Assembly: GCA_030693105.1 (NCBI GenBank)
Contig: JAUYBK010000064.1
Location: forward strand, 1-5,038
DNA length: 5,038 nt
From: Methanobacteriaceae archaeon
GTDB lineage: Archaea > Methanobacteriota > Methanobacteria > Methanobacteriales > Methanobacteriaceae
Direction: 5' to 3'
Shown here: positions 1 to 4,957 of the stretch, one piece after another
How the letters are laid out: every line of letters begins with the position of its first letter
How positions within the stretch are numbered: the stretch's first letter is position 1
Notes under the pieces: generated by a model
What the model was told of the DNA's origin: nothing
Database searches by the model: none
The model's input: the letters and a program-made list of their open reading frames with translations, nothing else
Translations under genes and position numbers: made by a program

Positions 1-1
1 G

Positions 2-1186
2 GAGTTATTATCCCCTGCTCGGGATTTCGCGGCCTTAAATGCAGCCATCAATAATGGTGCTGATTCTATTTATGTTGGTATCGAAGGATGCAATATGAGG
101 GCCAATGTTTCAAATTTTACACTTGAATCCTTGGAAGATGCCGTAAAACAGTGCCATGATCTTAATAAGAAGATATACGTCTGCACCAATACCATAATGA
201 ACAACCAGGACCTAAATTATTTTAAAGAGATTTTACCAACCCTGGGTTCTTACGCTGTGGACGCGTTAATTATTTCCGACCTCGGCGCAATAAAAATAGC
301 AAGAGACACAGGTATTGAGGTTCACATGAGTATTCAGGCAAATATTTCTAATTTTGAATCTCTAAATTTACTGGAAGAGCTTAAAGTTAAACGGGTAGTT
401 CTTTCCAGGGAATTATCCCTTCCTGAGATAAAAGAAATTGCACAAACCGCAAACCTGGAAATTGAAACTTTTATACACGGTGCAATGTGCGTTGCAGTTT
501 CGGGGAGATGTTTTTTAAGTTCTGCACTTTACAATAAAAGTGCAAACTGTGGGAAATGTTTACAGCCCTGTAGAAAAAGATGGAAATTAATTTCTGAAGA
601 TGATGAAGAAGTGGTACTTGTTCAAAATGAAATTGAAAGCCATATTTTTAGTCCAAAAGATCTATGCATGATTAAACATATTCCCGACCTTATTGAAGCA
701 GGAATAAACGTATTTAAAATAGAAGGACGGGCTAGACCTGCCGATTACGTTTCAACAGTCACCAAAGTTTACAGGGAAGCCATTGATAGTTACAAAAGTG
801 GAAACTGGGAATTTGACGAAAAATGGGTAGAAGAACTTAAAAAAGTGTTCAATAGAGGCTTTGACACTGGATTTTACTTTAAAATCCCCTATAAAATCAG
901 CAGATATAATAAATCAACTCATATTAAAAAAGACATCGGATTAGTCGTTAATTATTATAAAAATGTATCTGCCGCAGAAATCAGGCTTGGGGATGACCTG
1001 AAAATAGGTGATGAGATTATAATTCAAGGCAATAAGACTGGATCTCTAATCCAAAAAGTTAAATCAATGCAAATTGAGGGAAATGATATTAAAGAAGCCG
1101 AGAAAGGTCAGAATGTGGGTTTATCAGTTGAAAATAGAGTAAGACCTAATGATGTTGTTTATAAAAGAGTAGCTCGCTATATATAG
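2..1186 (+). CDS. U32-family protein (peptidase U32 / iron-sulfur RNA-hydroxylase superfamily), 5' end cut by window
   Basis: The frame is open from the first complete codon, and the residues before the first in-window ATG (position 95) read ELLSPARDFAALNAA, a typical U32 N-terminus. The ATG at 95 is therefore internal, and only a few N-terminal residues should be missing; 394 residues are visible. Visible residues 155-173 fit the U32 signature (E-x-F-x2-G-[SA]-[LIVM]-C-x4-G-x-C-x-[LIVM]-S). Cys163, Cys170, Cys186 and Cys190 match the four cysteines that bind [4Fe-4S] in characterised members, and Cys183 is an additional one. KIEGRARPADYV (about 238-249) is another family hallmark. From about residue 300 there is a small beta-rich C-terminal domain. 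Although named peptidases, characterised bacterial members (RlhA, TrhP, UbiU/UbiV) hydroxylate RNA or ubiquinone precursors. An archaeal substrate is not evident here; tRNA or rRNA modification is a guess. Family call is firm, function open. Confidence 0.93.
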   Translation, partial: ELLSPARDFAALNAAINNGADSIYVGIEGCNMRANVSNFTLESLEDAVKQCHDLNKKIYVCTNTIMNNQDLNYFKEILPTLGSYAVDALIISDLGAIKIARDTGIEVHMSIQANISNFESLNLLEELKVKRVVLSRELSLPEIKEIAQTANLEIETFIHGAMCVAVSGRCFLSSALYNKSANCGKCLQPCRKRWKLISEDDEEVVLVQNEIESHIFSPKDLCMIKHIPDLIEAGINVFKIEGRARPADYVSTVTKVYREAIDSYKSGNWEFDEKWVEELKKVFNRGFDTGFYFKIPYKISRYNKSTHIKKDIGLVVNYYKNVSAAEIRLGDDLKIGDEIIIQGNKTGSLIQKVKSMQIEGNDIKEAEKGQNVGLSVENRVRPNDVVYKRVARYI

Positions 1187-1190
1187 CTAA

Positions 1191-1243
1191 ATATTTTATT
1201 TATTTAAAAATTTAACTATTTGATATTTAACTTTTAACTTTTC
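1191..1243 (+). terminator. T-rich tract after the U32 gene, possible archaeal terminator
   Basis: Starting just after the TAG stop, the plus strand has repeated T-runs (ATTTTATTTATTT, then TTTTAACTTTT) with no strong hairpin. This resembles archaeal oligo-T termination. The tract also holds three copies of TTTAACT (1211, 1226 and 1233), which may be chance in such AT-rich DNA. The wider gap 1187-1378 otherwise holds only a candidate TATA element and a doubtful 24-codon frame. Confidence 0.35.
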
Positions 1244-1329
1244 ACCCACTGTTTATTTAAAATTAAATAATTCATGGAAAAAGAAATAGTAGACAAAAAC
1301 CATACTAACAATAAGAAATCTCTAAATCC

Positions 1330-1337
1330 TTTAAAAG
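1330..1337 (+). promoter_or_regulatory. Candidate TATA box for the CBS / NifH-like operon
   Basis: TTTAAAAG resembles the archaeal TATA consensus. With the usual 22-27 bp to the start site, transcription would begin near 1355-1362, just before the AGGAG at 1365-1369, giving a short leader. An alternative TATA-like run (TTTATTTAAA) lies at 1252-1261 and would give a leader of about 100 nt. The choice cannot be settled from sequence alone. Confidence 0.35.
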
Positions 1338-1381
1338 AATTATTTTAACATTAAAGAAAGTATCAGGAGTTGGTCTTTGTG

Positions 1382-1849
1382 ATGAAAATAAAAGACGCCA
1401 TGCAGAAGGAAGTAATCAAGTTCCAATCTGACGACAGAATAATAGAAGTGGCCTGGGGCCTTCGGAAAAATAGAATAAGCGGAGCACCAGTGGTGAATGA
1501 AGAAAACCATTTAGTGGGGATAATTAGTGAAGGGGACATCATGAGGCTCTTGGAGATACATTCACCCAAAATAAACTTGATATTACCAGCCCCCCTTGAT
1601 CTGATTGAACTTCCCGTACGTATGAAGTACGAGTTTGATGAAATAGCAGAAGACATGGAAAGGGCGGCCTCGATCATAATCGGAGAAATAATGACCCACA
1701 AAGTCATTACCATTAAATTAGAGGCTACCATAGCCGATGCAGCTGAGTTGATGGACAAACACGACGTGAAAAGATTACCGGTTGTGGATGATGATGGTAA
1801 ACTGGTGGGTATTGTTACCCGGGGCGACATCATAGCAGCCATGGTGTGA
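1382..1849 (+). CDS. Tandem CBS-domain protein
   Basis: A 155-residue soluble protein made of two CBS motifs: CBS1 at about 1-58 (ends GIISEGDIMRLL) and CBS2 at about 99-155 (ends GIVTRGDIIAAMV), joined by a 40-residue linker containing LILPAPLDLIELP. Paired CBS motifs form a Bateman module that in other proteins binds AMP, ATP or S-adenosylmethionine and acts as a sensor or dimer scaffold. There is no attached enzyme domain, so any effect would be on a separate partner. Start: AGGAG (1365-1369) lies 12 nt before ATG 1382 and 9 nt before an in-frame GTG at 1379, either of which is possible. A TTG at 1370 abuts the AGGAG and is unlikely. The stop is followed 4 bp later by the NifH-like gene, so the two are probably co-translated. 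Ligand and partner are unknown. Confidence 0.93.
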   Translation: MKIKDAMQKEVIKFQSDDRIIEVAWGLRKNRISGAPVVNEENHLVGIISEGDIMRLLEIHSPKINLILPAPLDLIELPVRMKYEFDEIAEDMERAASIIIGEIMTHKVITIKLEATIADAAELMDKHDVKRLPVVDDDGKLVGIVTRGDIIAAMV

Positions 1850-1853
1850 GTGG

Positions 1854-2660
1854 ATGAATAAAACCAGGGGCATAGCCATATACGGCAAAGGAGGCATTGG
1901 AAAATCTACGGTGGTCTCCAACCTTGCTGCTGCTTACTCCCAGAACCAGAAAGTACTGGTAATTGGCTGCGATCCCAAGGCTGACACCACCCGTACCCTG
2001 GTGGGAAAGCGCATACCCACCATCCTGGACACTATGCGCAAGAATAAGAACACTTCCCGGGAGGATGTATTATATTCTGGTTACGGCAATGTGGCCTGTG
2101 TGGAGAGTGGAGGTCCTGAACCTGGTGTGGGATGCGCTGGCCGTGGAGTAATTGTGGCCATGAGTCTTCTGGAGAAAATAGGAATATTTGAGGATGACCT
2201 GGGACTAATCCTCTACGACGTGCTGGGTGATGTGGTTTGTGGTGGTTTTGCTGTACCACTCCGGGAAGAATACGCTGAAGAAGTGTATATAGTAACATCT
2301 GGGGAATATATGGCCCTATACGCTGCTAACAACATTTCAAAGGGTATAAAAAAGCTTAAAGGAAGTTTAGGCGGTATCATTTGCAACTGTCGTGGAATTA
2401 ACCGGGAAGTAGAGCTGGTATCGGAATTTGCAGATAAAATCGGGAGTCACGTGGTGGGGGTTATAACCCGCAGTGAACTGGTCCAAAAAAGCGAAATAGA
2501 TGCCAAAACAGTTATGGAAAAATACCCTGAATCAGAACAGGCCCAGAAGTATAGGGAACTGTCTTTTTCCATATTCCACAATCAGCAGTTCGTAATACCC
2601 CAACCCATGGATGTGGAAGAATTCGAGGAGTTTTTCCAAAATTTTAATGATGATAAATGA
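1854..2660 (+). CDS. cfbC: NifH-like P-loop iron-sulfur ATPase, probable Ni-sirohydrochlorin a,c-diamide reductive cyclase reductase subunit (CfbC)
   Basis: A 268-residue cytoplasmic protein of the NifH/ChlL/BchL/CfbC family. Visible elements are Walker A GKGGIGKS (11-18), switch I CDPKADTT (39-46), Cys94 in GPEPGVGCAGRG with Arg97 (the residue ADP-ribosylated in NifH), and switch II YDVLGDVVCGG with Cys129. Cys94 and Cys129 are the two ligands each monomer gives to the [4Fe-4S] cluster shared by the dimer, so the protein appears competent for ATP-driven electron transfer. It is not canonical NifH: the segment after switch I reads TLVGKRIPTILD rather than the LILHxKAQ type of nitrogenase iron protein. 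The family in methanogens includes CfbC, which drives reduction by CfbD of Ni-sirohydrochlorin a,c-diamide in coenzyme F430 synthesis. No cfbD or other cfb gene is in the window, so the symbol rests on family resemblance; an uncharacterised NifH-like clade is the alternative. ATG 1854 lies 7 nt after a GGTG. Confidence 0.88.
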   Translation: MNKTRGIAIYGKGGIGKSTVVSNLAAAYSQNQKVLVIGCDPKADTTRTLVGKRIPTILDTMRKNKNTSREDVLYSGYGNVACVESGGPEPGVGCAGRGVIVAMSLLEKIGIFEDDLGLILYDVLGDVVCGGFAVPLREEYAEEVYIVTSGEYMALYAANNISKGIKKLKGSLGGIICNCRGINREVELVSEFADKIGSHVVGVITRSELVQKSEIDAKTVMEKYPESEQAQKYRELSFSIFHNQQFVIPQPMDVEEFEEFFQNFNDDK

Positions 2661-2693
2661 ACATTAAAAAAAATAACTCCGGAGGCCTTTTTA

Positions 2694-3032
2694 ATGGATA
2701 GAATAGGTCTTTACGCAGTGGTGCATTGGACGGTGGGATTAATAATATTGGTAATGGGATTTTGGGGATTATTTTCCGGTCTCAATCCATTGGGGTACGA
2801 ACCGGCCTGGCATGCAGTATTGAAAATACTTTTGGGACTATTAATAGTAGGGGTGGGAATCAAGTTCACCGCACGGTCCATCACAACCGGAGCTGATAAA
2901 ATGAATCAGATAAAGACCCTGGGAATAGCTCACCTAACGGTGGGGTTAATTTTCGTTTTAATGGGTATGTGGGGGTTAATACCCACCAAAGTCTGGGATA
3001 TGAGCCGGCCTGGCACGCGGTTTTTAAAATAA
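2694..3032 (+). CDS. Small membrane protein of duplicated two-helix units, C-terminal helix lost to a frameshift
   Basis: A 112-residue reading frame starting at ATG 2694, with a strong GGAGG (2681-2685) 8 nt upstream, 33 bp after the NifH-like gene and probably in the same transcript. Hydrophobic segments are at about 6-27, 40-58 and 76-96. Residues 6-27 and 76-96 are repeats of each other (HWTVGLI...MGFWGL against HLTVGLI...MGMWGL). After the first comes LGYEPAWHAVLK and a second helix. After the repeat the frame instead runs into an unrelated WDMSRPGTRFLK tail and stops, while the expected LGYEPAWHAVFK plus helix lies in another frame at 2990-3085. The intact ancestor was therefore a four-helix protein of about 130 residues. 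Either the gene is broken or the assembly has an indel near 2985-2995. I recognise no named family; function unknown. Confidence 0.8.
   Translation: MDRIGLYAVVHWTVGLIILVMGFWGLFSGLNPLGYEPAWHAVLKILLGLLIVGVGIKFTARSITTGADKMNQIKTLGIAHLTVGLIFVLMGMWGLIPTKVWDMSRPGTRFLK
2901..2903 (+). promoter_or_regulatory. Possible internal translation start of the second two-helix unit
   Basis: An in-frame ATG (residue 70 of the membrane protein) is preceded by GGAG at 2889-2892 with an 8-nt spacer, and it sits exactly at the boundary between the duplicated halves. This looks like the start of a once separate gene, or a site for making the second unit alone. Evidence is limited to spacing and position. Confidence 0.3.
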
Positions 3033-3085
3033 TACTGGGAATAATAATAGTCGGGGTCGGATTCAGGTTCCTAAAACGAGCCTAA
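2990..3085 (+). pseudogene. Out-of-frame remnant: last two-helix-unit segment of the upstream membrane protein
   Basis: In the frame -1 to the upstream gene, 31 codons read SLGYEPAWHAVFKIILG followed by a hydrophobic stretch ending VGVGFRFLKRA, then TAA at 3083-3085. Over the 26 residues from LGYEP this is identical at 20 positions to residues 33-58 of the upstream protein, so it is clearly the missing fourth helix. Aligning the two halves, the DNA between the WGL codons and GY is 4 nt shorter in the second copy, consistent with a 4-nt deletion, or a 1-nt deletion plus one codon. There is no start codon or ribosome binding site of its own and no X-XXY-YYZ slippery heptamer at the junction, so programmed frameshifting is not supported. 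Confidence 0.75.
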
Positions 3086-3125
3086 TCTGATTCCAACTCC
3101 CGATATGATCCTAAAATTGTATGAA

Positions 3126-3578
3126 TCAAATATCTAAATCCTCTAGGTTTTTAAATTTCAGGCCCAACACCTTAAAAGCGAGTGCACAGGATTCTTTGGC
3201 TGCAGCGCATTCTTTAAAGTAGAAAAGATGAGAAGGACAACAGCAATCTGATGAACCAAAATCTGGGATTCCCCCTCCTTTTTTTGCGATTTCATCTGCT
3301 AGCTGACATTCTAGATCGTTCAATGTGACTGCCCAGTTCACATTCACTATTTTTGAGTATTCGCTTTTTAAAAGATAATCTACGTGCCAGTGCAGTTTTT
3401 TCTCATGACTTAAATGTCTTTTAATGCGGGATTCTAATGAATTCAATGCCGAACCAACGTATACGTAACAACCCTTTGCAAAGGTCATTTTTCCCTTTTT
3501 ACCTATTTTTATTATAGATTTCTGATTTAAGTCTATGATTAAACAGTATATTCCTTTTAAAGGTGGCTTTCGGTTCAT
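3126..3578 (-). CDS. DUF123 protein of the GIY-YIG nuclease superfamily
   Basis: A 150-residue soluble protein fitting the DUF123 family, known chiefly from archaea and related to GIY-YIG nucleases. Visible elements are KGIYCLII (8-15, the GIY strand), GCYVYVGSALNSL (36-48, the YIG strand), Arg51 in SRIKRHL, KKLHWHVDYLL (60-70), Glu90 in DLECQLA (candidate metal-binding glutamate), and the Cys/His-rich GSSDCCCPSHLFYF (108-121). These match the catalytic Tyr-Arg-Glu layout, so a metal-dependent DNA endonuclease is plausible, but the substrate is not known to me. Start: the ATG at 3578 (minus strand) has AAAGGATC a few bases upstream. An in-frame ATG at 3605 would add nine residues but has only a weak binding site, so 3578 is preferred. 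It is convergent with the membrane-protein gene and divergent from the 56-residue gene; its own candidate promoter is at 3635-3646. Confidence 0.9.
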   Translation of the reverse strand: MNRKPPLKGIYCLIIDLNQKSIIKIGKKGKMTFAKGCYVYVGSALNSLESRIKRHLSHEKKLHWHVDYLLKSEYSKIVNVNWAVTLNDLECQLADEIAKKGGGIPDFGSSDCCCPSHLFYFKECAAAKESCALAFKVLGLKFKNLEDLDI

Positions 3579-3634
3579 ATCGATCCTTTCTTTGGAAGTA
3601 ATCATATTTACTTCAATCTCATTCTAACTTAGAT

Positions 3635-3646
3635 CTTTATAATAAA
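3635..3646 (-). promoter_or_regulatory. Candidate TATA box for the DUF123 gene
   Basis: Read on the minus strand this is TTTATTATAAAG, preceded by AAGG. A start site about 25 bp on, near 3614, would give a leader of some 36 nt containing the AAAGG ribosome binding site at 3586-3590. Position and composition fit; there is no other support. Confidence 0.4.
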
Positions 3647-3662
3647 CCTTTATCTCCCTTAA

Positions 3663-3673
3663 ATTTATATAAA
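3663..3673 (+). promoter_or_regulatory. Candidate TATA box for the 56-residue membrane-protein gene
   Basis: TTTATATAAAT is close to the archaeal TATA consensus. It predicts a start site near 3695 and a leader of about 40 nt with GGGGGTGAT before the ATG at 3734. It lies about 17 bp from the opposing TATA element of the DUF123 gene, so the two promoters are closely divergent. A second ATATAAAT at 3712-3719 is too near the start codon to act for this gene. Confidence 0.45.
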
Positions 3674-3733
3674 TCCTATTGCAATATATTAACACGAGGT
3701 TTAAAGGTTAATATAAATATTGGGGGTGATTTT

Positions 3734-3904
3734 ATGGCAAAATGGTTGCTATACATCATTGGTATATTGCTAATAATAATGGGTATTTTAGGCTTTATGA
3801 ACTATCCCATTAAATTTAACCCGGTAGAACCACAATGGCACGCGGCCCTGAAGGTTATTGTGGGCCTTATCGCCATATACGGCGGTACTAAGGTAAACGA
3901 ATAA
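3734..3904 (+). CDS. 56-residue two-helix membrane protein, free-standing EPxWHAxLK unit
   Basis: ATG 3734 follows a strong GGGGGTGAT (3722-3730) and opens a 56-codon frame ending TAA, with a T7 run directly afterwards. The protein is a hydrophobic hairpin: helix 1 about 5-22 (LLYIIGILLIIMGILGF), a loop with FNPVEPQWHAALK (28-40), and helix 2 about 41-52. The MGxxGx loop, EPxWHAxLK and GLIxxxGxK elements line up with each half of the membrane protein at 2694-3085, so they are paralogous units. It has its own promoter-like TATA element, binding site and terminator, which supports a real gene despite its size. No enzymatic residues or named family are recognised; the conserved Trp-His at the helix 2 entrance is the only likely functional site. 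Function unknown. Confidence 0.82.
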   Translation: MAKWLLYIIGILLIIMGILGFMNYPIKFNPVEPQWHAALKVIVGLIAIYGGTKVNE

Positions 3905-3908
3905 AATA

Positions 3909-3915
3909 TTTTTTT
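3909..3915 (+). terminator. Oligo-T terminator after the 56-residue gene
   Basis: A run of seven T begins 5 nt after the TAA stop, with no stable hairpin before it, as expected for archaeal intrinsic termination on the plus strand. Confidence 0.5.
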
Positions 3916-4004
3916 CTAGATGGATATAAACAAAAATTAATCGACCTTAAACCTCCCCCTTATGGGTTATAAATCTAATTAGTTATTACGGGAGAATATC
4001 GACT

Positions 4005-4418
4005 ATGGAACATACTTTCTATGCCTACGGACATCCCAACGTCACTTCACGCCACAGATCCACCTTTGAAGTTACCAGTGACTCTCAAATCGGAAAAACT
4101 GCCGACTGCATAATTGGTGTTTCATCCGAGGCAGATATGGATGACATCCCCCTTAAGATTAAAGAAGCCTTAAAAAACGAAAATCAGATTGTTAAGATGA
4201 TTTTAAAAACTGAAAACTCTCAGGATGAAATTTATGGATACGGACACCCTTTACTTACTTTGGACCATCCCACCGACATGGTGTGCCGCACGAGCGACCA
4301 TACCTGCAGCCGCACCCTGATGATAAGAGCCAACAAGGCGGCATGTGATCTTAAAAAAGAGTTAATAGAAGATATTAGAAAGGGAAAAGCTCTAAAAATT
4401 AAGATCATAGTTGAATAA
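4005..4418 (+). CDS. DUF371 family protein
   Basis: A 137-residue soluble protein matching the archaeal DUF371 family, with YAYGHPNVTSRHRST near the N-terminus, DCIIGV (34-39) and YGYGHPLLTLDHPTDMV (77-93) in the second half, then CSRTLMIRANKAACDL (101-116). Length is typical for the family as I remember it. No catalytic assignment exists that I know of. The paired Gly-His-Pro motifs with downstream His (H10/H17 and H81/H88) and Cys34, Cys94 and Cys101 are candidate ligand residues, but metal binding is only a guess. The start has GGAG (3991-3994) 10 nt upstream. TATA-like runs at 3922-3930 and 3966-3974 are possible promoters. The gene faces the tRNA-Leu gene; an AT-only 12-bp palindrome (4418-4429) covers its stop and the gap. 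Confidence 0.9.
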   Translation: MEHTFYAYGHPNVTSRHRSTFEVTSDSQIGKTADCIIGVSSEADMDDIPLKIKEALKNENQIVKMILKTENSQDEIYGYGHPLLTLDHPTDMVCRTSDHTCSRTLMIRANKAACDLKKELIEDIRKGKALKIKIIVE

Positions 4419-4433
4419 TTATTAATAATGCAT

Positions 4434-4438
4434 AAAAA
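4434..4438 (-). terminator. T5 terminator after tRNA-Leu
   Basis: On the minus strand TTTTT follows the encoded CCA end of the tRNA directly, a plausible oligo-T stop for the tRNA transcript. Confidence 0.4.
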
Positions 4439-4525
<87 letters not shown>

Positions 4526-4554
4526 ATTTTGGAATACTCGACTTTCAGAATGAA

Positions 4555-4568
4555 TAGGGCATACCCTA
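4555..4568. repeat. Short perfect inverted repeat upstream of tRNA-Leu
   Basis: TAGGG-CATA-CCCTA forms a 5-bp stem with a 4-nt loop. It lies between the candidate TATA element at 4584-4591 and the tRNA 5' end at 4525, so it would fall at or near the tRNA transcription start. It could be an operator or a leader hairpin, or chance. Confidence 0.3.
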
Positions 4569-4583
4569 CTTTTTCTGTTTCCC

Positions 4584-4591
4584 TATTTAAA
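4584..4591 (-). promoter_or_regulatory. Candidate TATA box for tRNA-Leu (near-symmetric, may also serve DUF167)
   Basis: The minus strand reads TTTAAATA about 60 bp from the tRNA 5' end, predicting a 5' leader of roughly 35 nt. Because the element is nearly palindromic (TATTTAAA on plus), it could also place a plus-strand start near 4613 for the DUF167 gene. The remaining gap 4526-4663 shows nothing else convincing. Confidence 0.4.
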
Positions 4592-4663
4592 TGTTACTTC
4601 CTCCAACTTCACTCAAAGCTTAATACCTAAGACCTTCTCAAATGTTTATTAATCGTGATCCCT

Positions 4664-4957
4664 ATGGAAGCAGTAAAAATAGCTGGAGATGACTTGTTGG
4701 TGGACATTGAAGTCGCTCCACGATCCGATATCTTTGCTTTAAAAGGTTATAATTCCTGGAGAAAAACCCTGGAAGTTCAGATAAAATCCCCTCCGCTAAA
4801 GGGAAAAGCCAATAAAGAATTAATTAAAGAGTTCTCTAAACTAACGGACCGGCCGGTGGAAATAGTATCAGGACTTAAAAGTCGTCAGAAGACCTTAAAA
4901 ATTATTAGGATGTCCAGAAAGGATTTTTTAGATATTCTGGAAGAATTTAAAGGATAA
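4664..4957 (+). CDS. DUF167 / YggU (UPF0235) family protein
   Basis: A 97-residue single-domain protein with the DUF167 pattern: VDIEVAPRSDIFALKGY (13-29), LEVQIKSPPLKGKANKEL (36-53) with the conserved P-P-x-x-G-K-A-N core, and VEIVSGLKSRQKTLKI (65-80) with the SG-x-x-S-R-x-K element. Structures known for the family show a small alpha/beta fold, with no settled biochemical role. Start choice: a GTG at 4655 is in frame, but GTGATC (4655-4660) matches the end of the archaeal Shine-Dalgarno sequence and sits just before ATG 4664, so it more likely serves as the binding site. Starting at GTG would add three residues. It is divergent from tRNA-Leu, and an open frame begins straight after its stop. 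Confidence 0.92.
   Translation: MEAVKIAGDDLLVDIEVAPRSDIFALKGYNSWRKTLEVQIKSPPLKGKANKELIKEFSKLTDRPVEIVSGLKSRQKTLKIIRMSRKDFLDILEEFKG

Noticed and set aside
95..97. ATG 95 as the start of the U32 gene
   Set aside because: The upstream in-frame codons encode the conserved ELLSPARDF N-terminus, so the gene begins left of the window.
1211..1239. Three TTTAACT repeats as a possible operator or repeat array
   Set aside because: Irregular spacing (15 and 7 bp) in very AT-rich DNA; no sign of function.
1370..1372. TTG as start of the CBS gene
   Set aside because: It abuts the AGGAG with no spacer; GTG 1379 and ATG 1382 have usable spacing.
1363..1842. Minus-strand 159-codon frame across the CBS gene
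   Set aside because: Exact antisense of a clear CBS gene, with low-complexity Ser/Ile-rich translation and no family features.
1963..2298. Short plus and minus frames inside the NifH-like gene
   Set aside because: Out-of-frame shadows of a strongly conserved gene; translations show no family features.
2677..2684. CTCCGGAG palindrome overlapping the ribosome binding site at 2681
   Set aside because: Eight bases with no loop cannot form a useful hairpin; it follows from the GGAGG sequence itself.
2960..2995. Programmed -1 frameshift in the membrane-protein gene
   Set aside because: No X-XXY-YYZ heptamer at the required frame and no obvious downstream structure; the 4-nt length difference between repeat copies explains the break better.
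4418..4429. Perfect 12-bp palindrome ATTATTAATAAT at the DUF371 stop
   Set aside because: AT-only sequence in a short AT-rich gap; likely by chance and too weak for a terminator hairpin.
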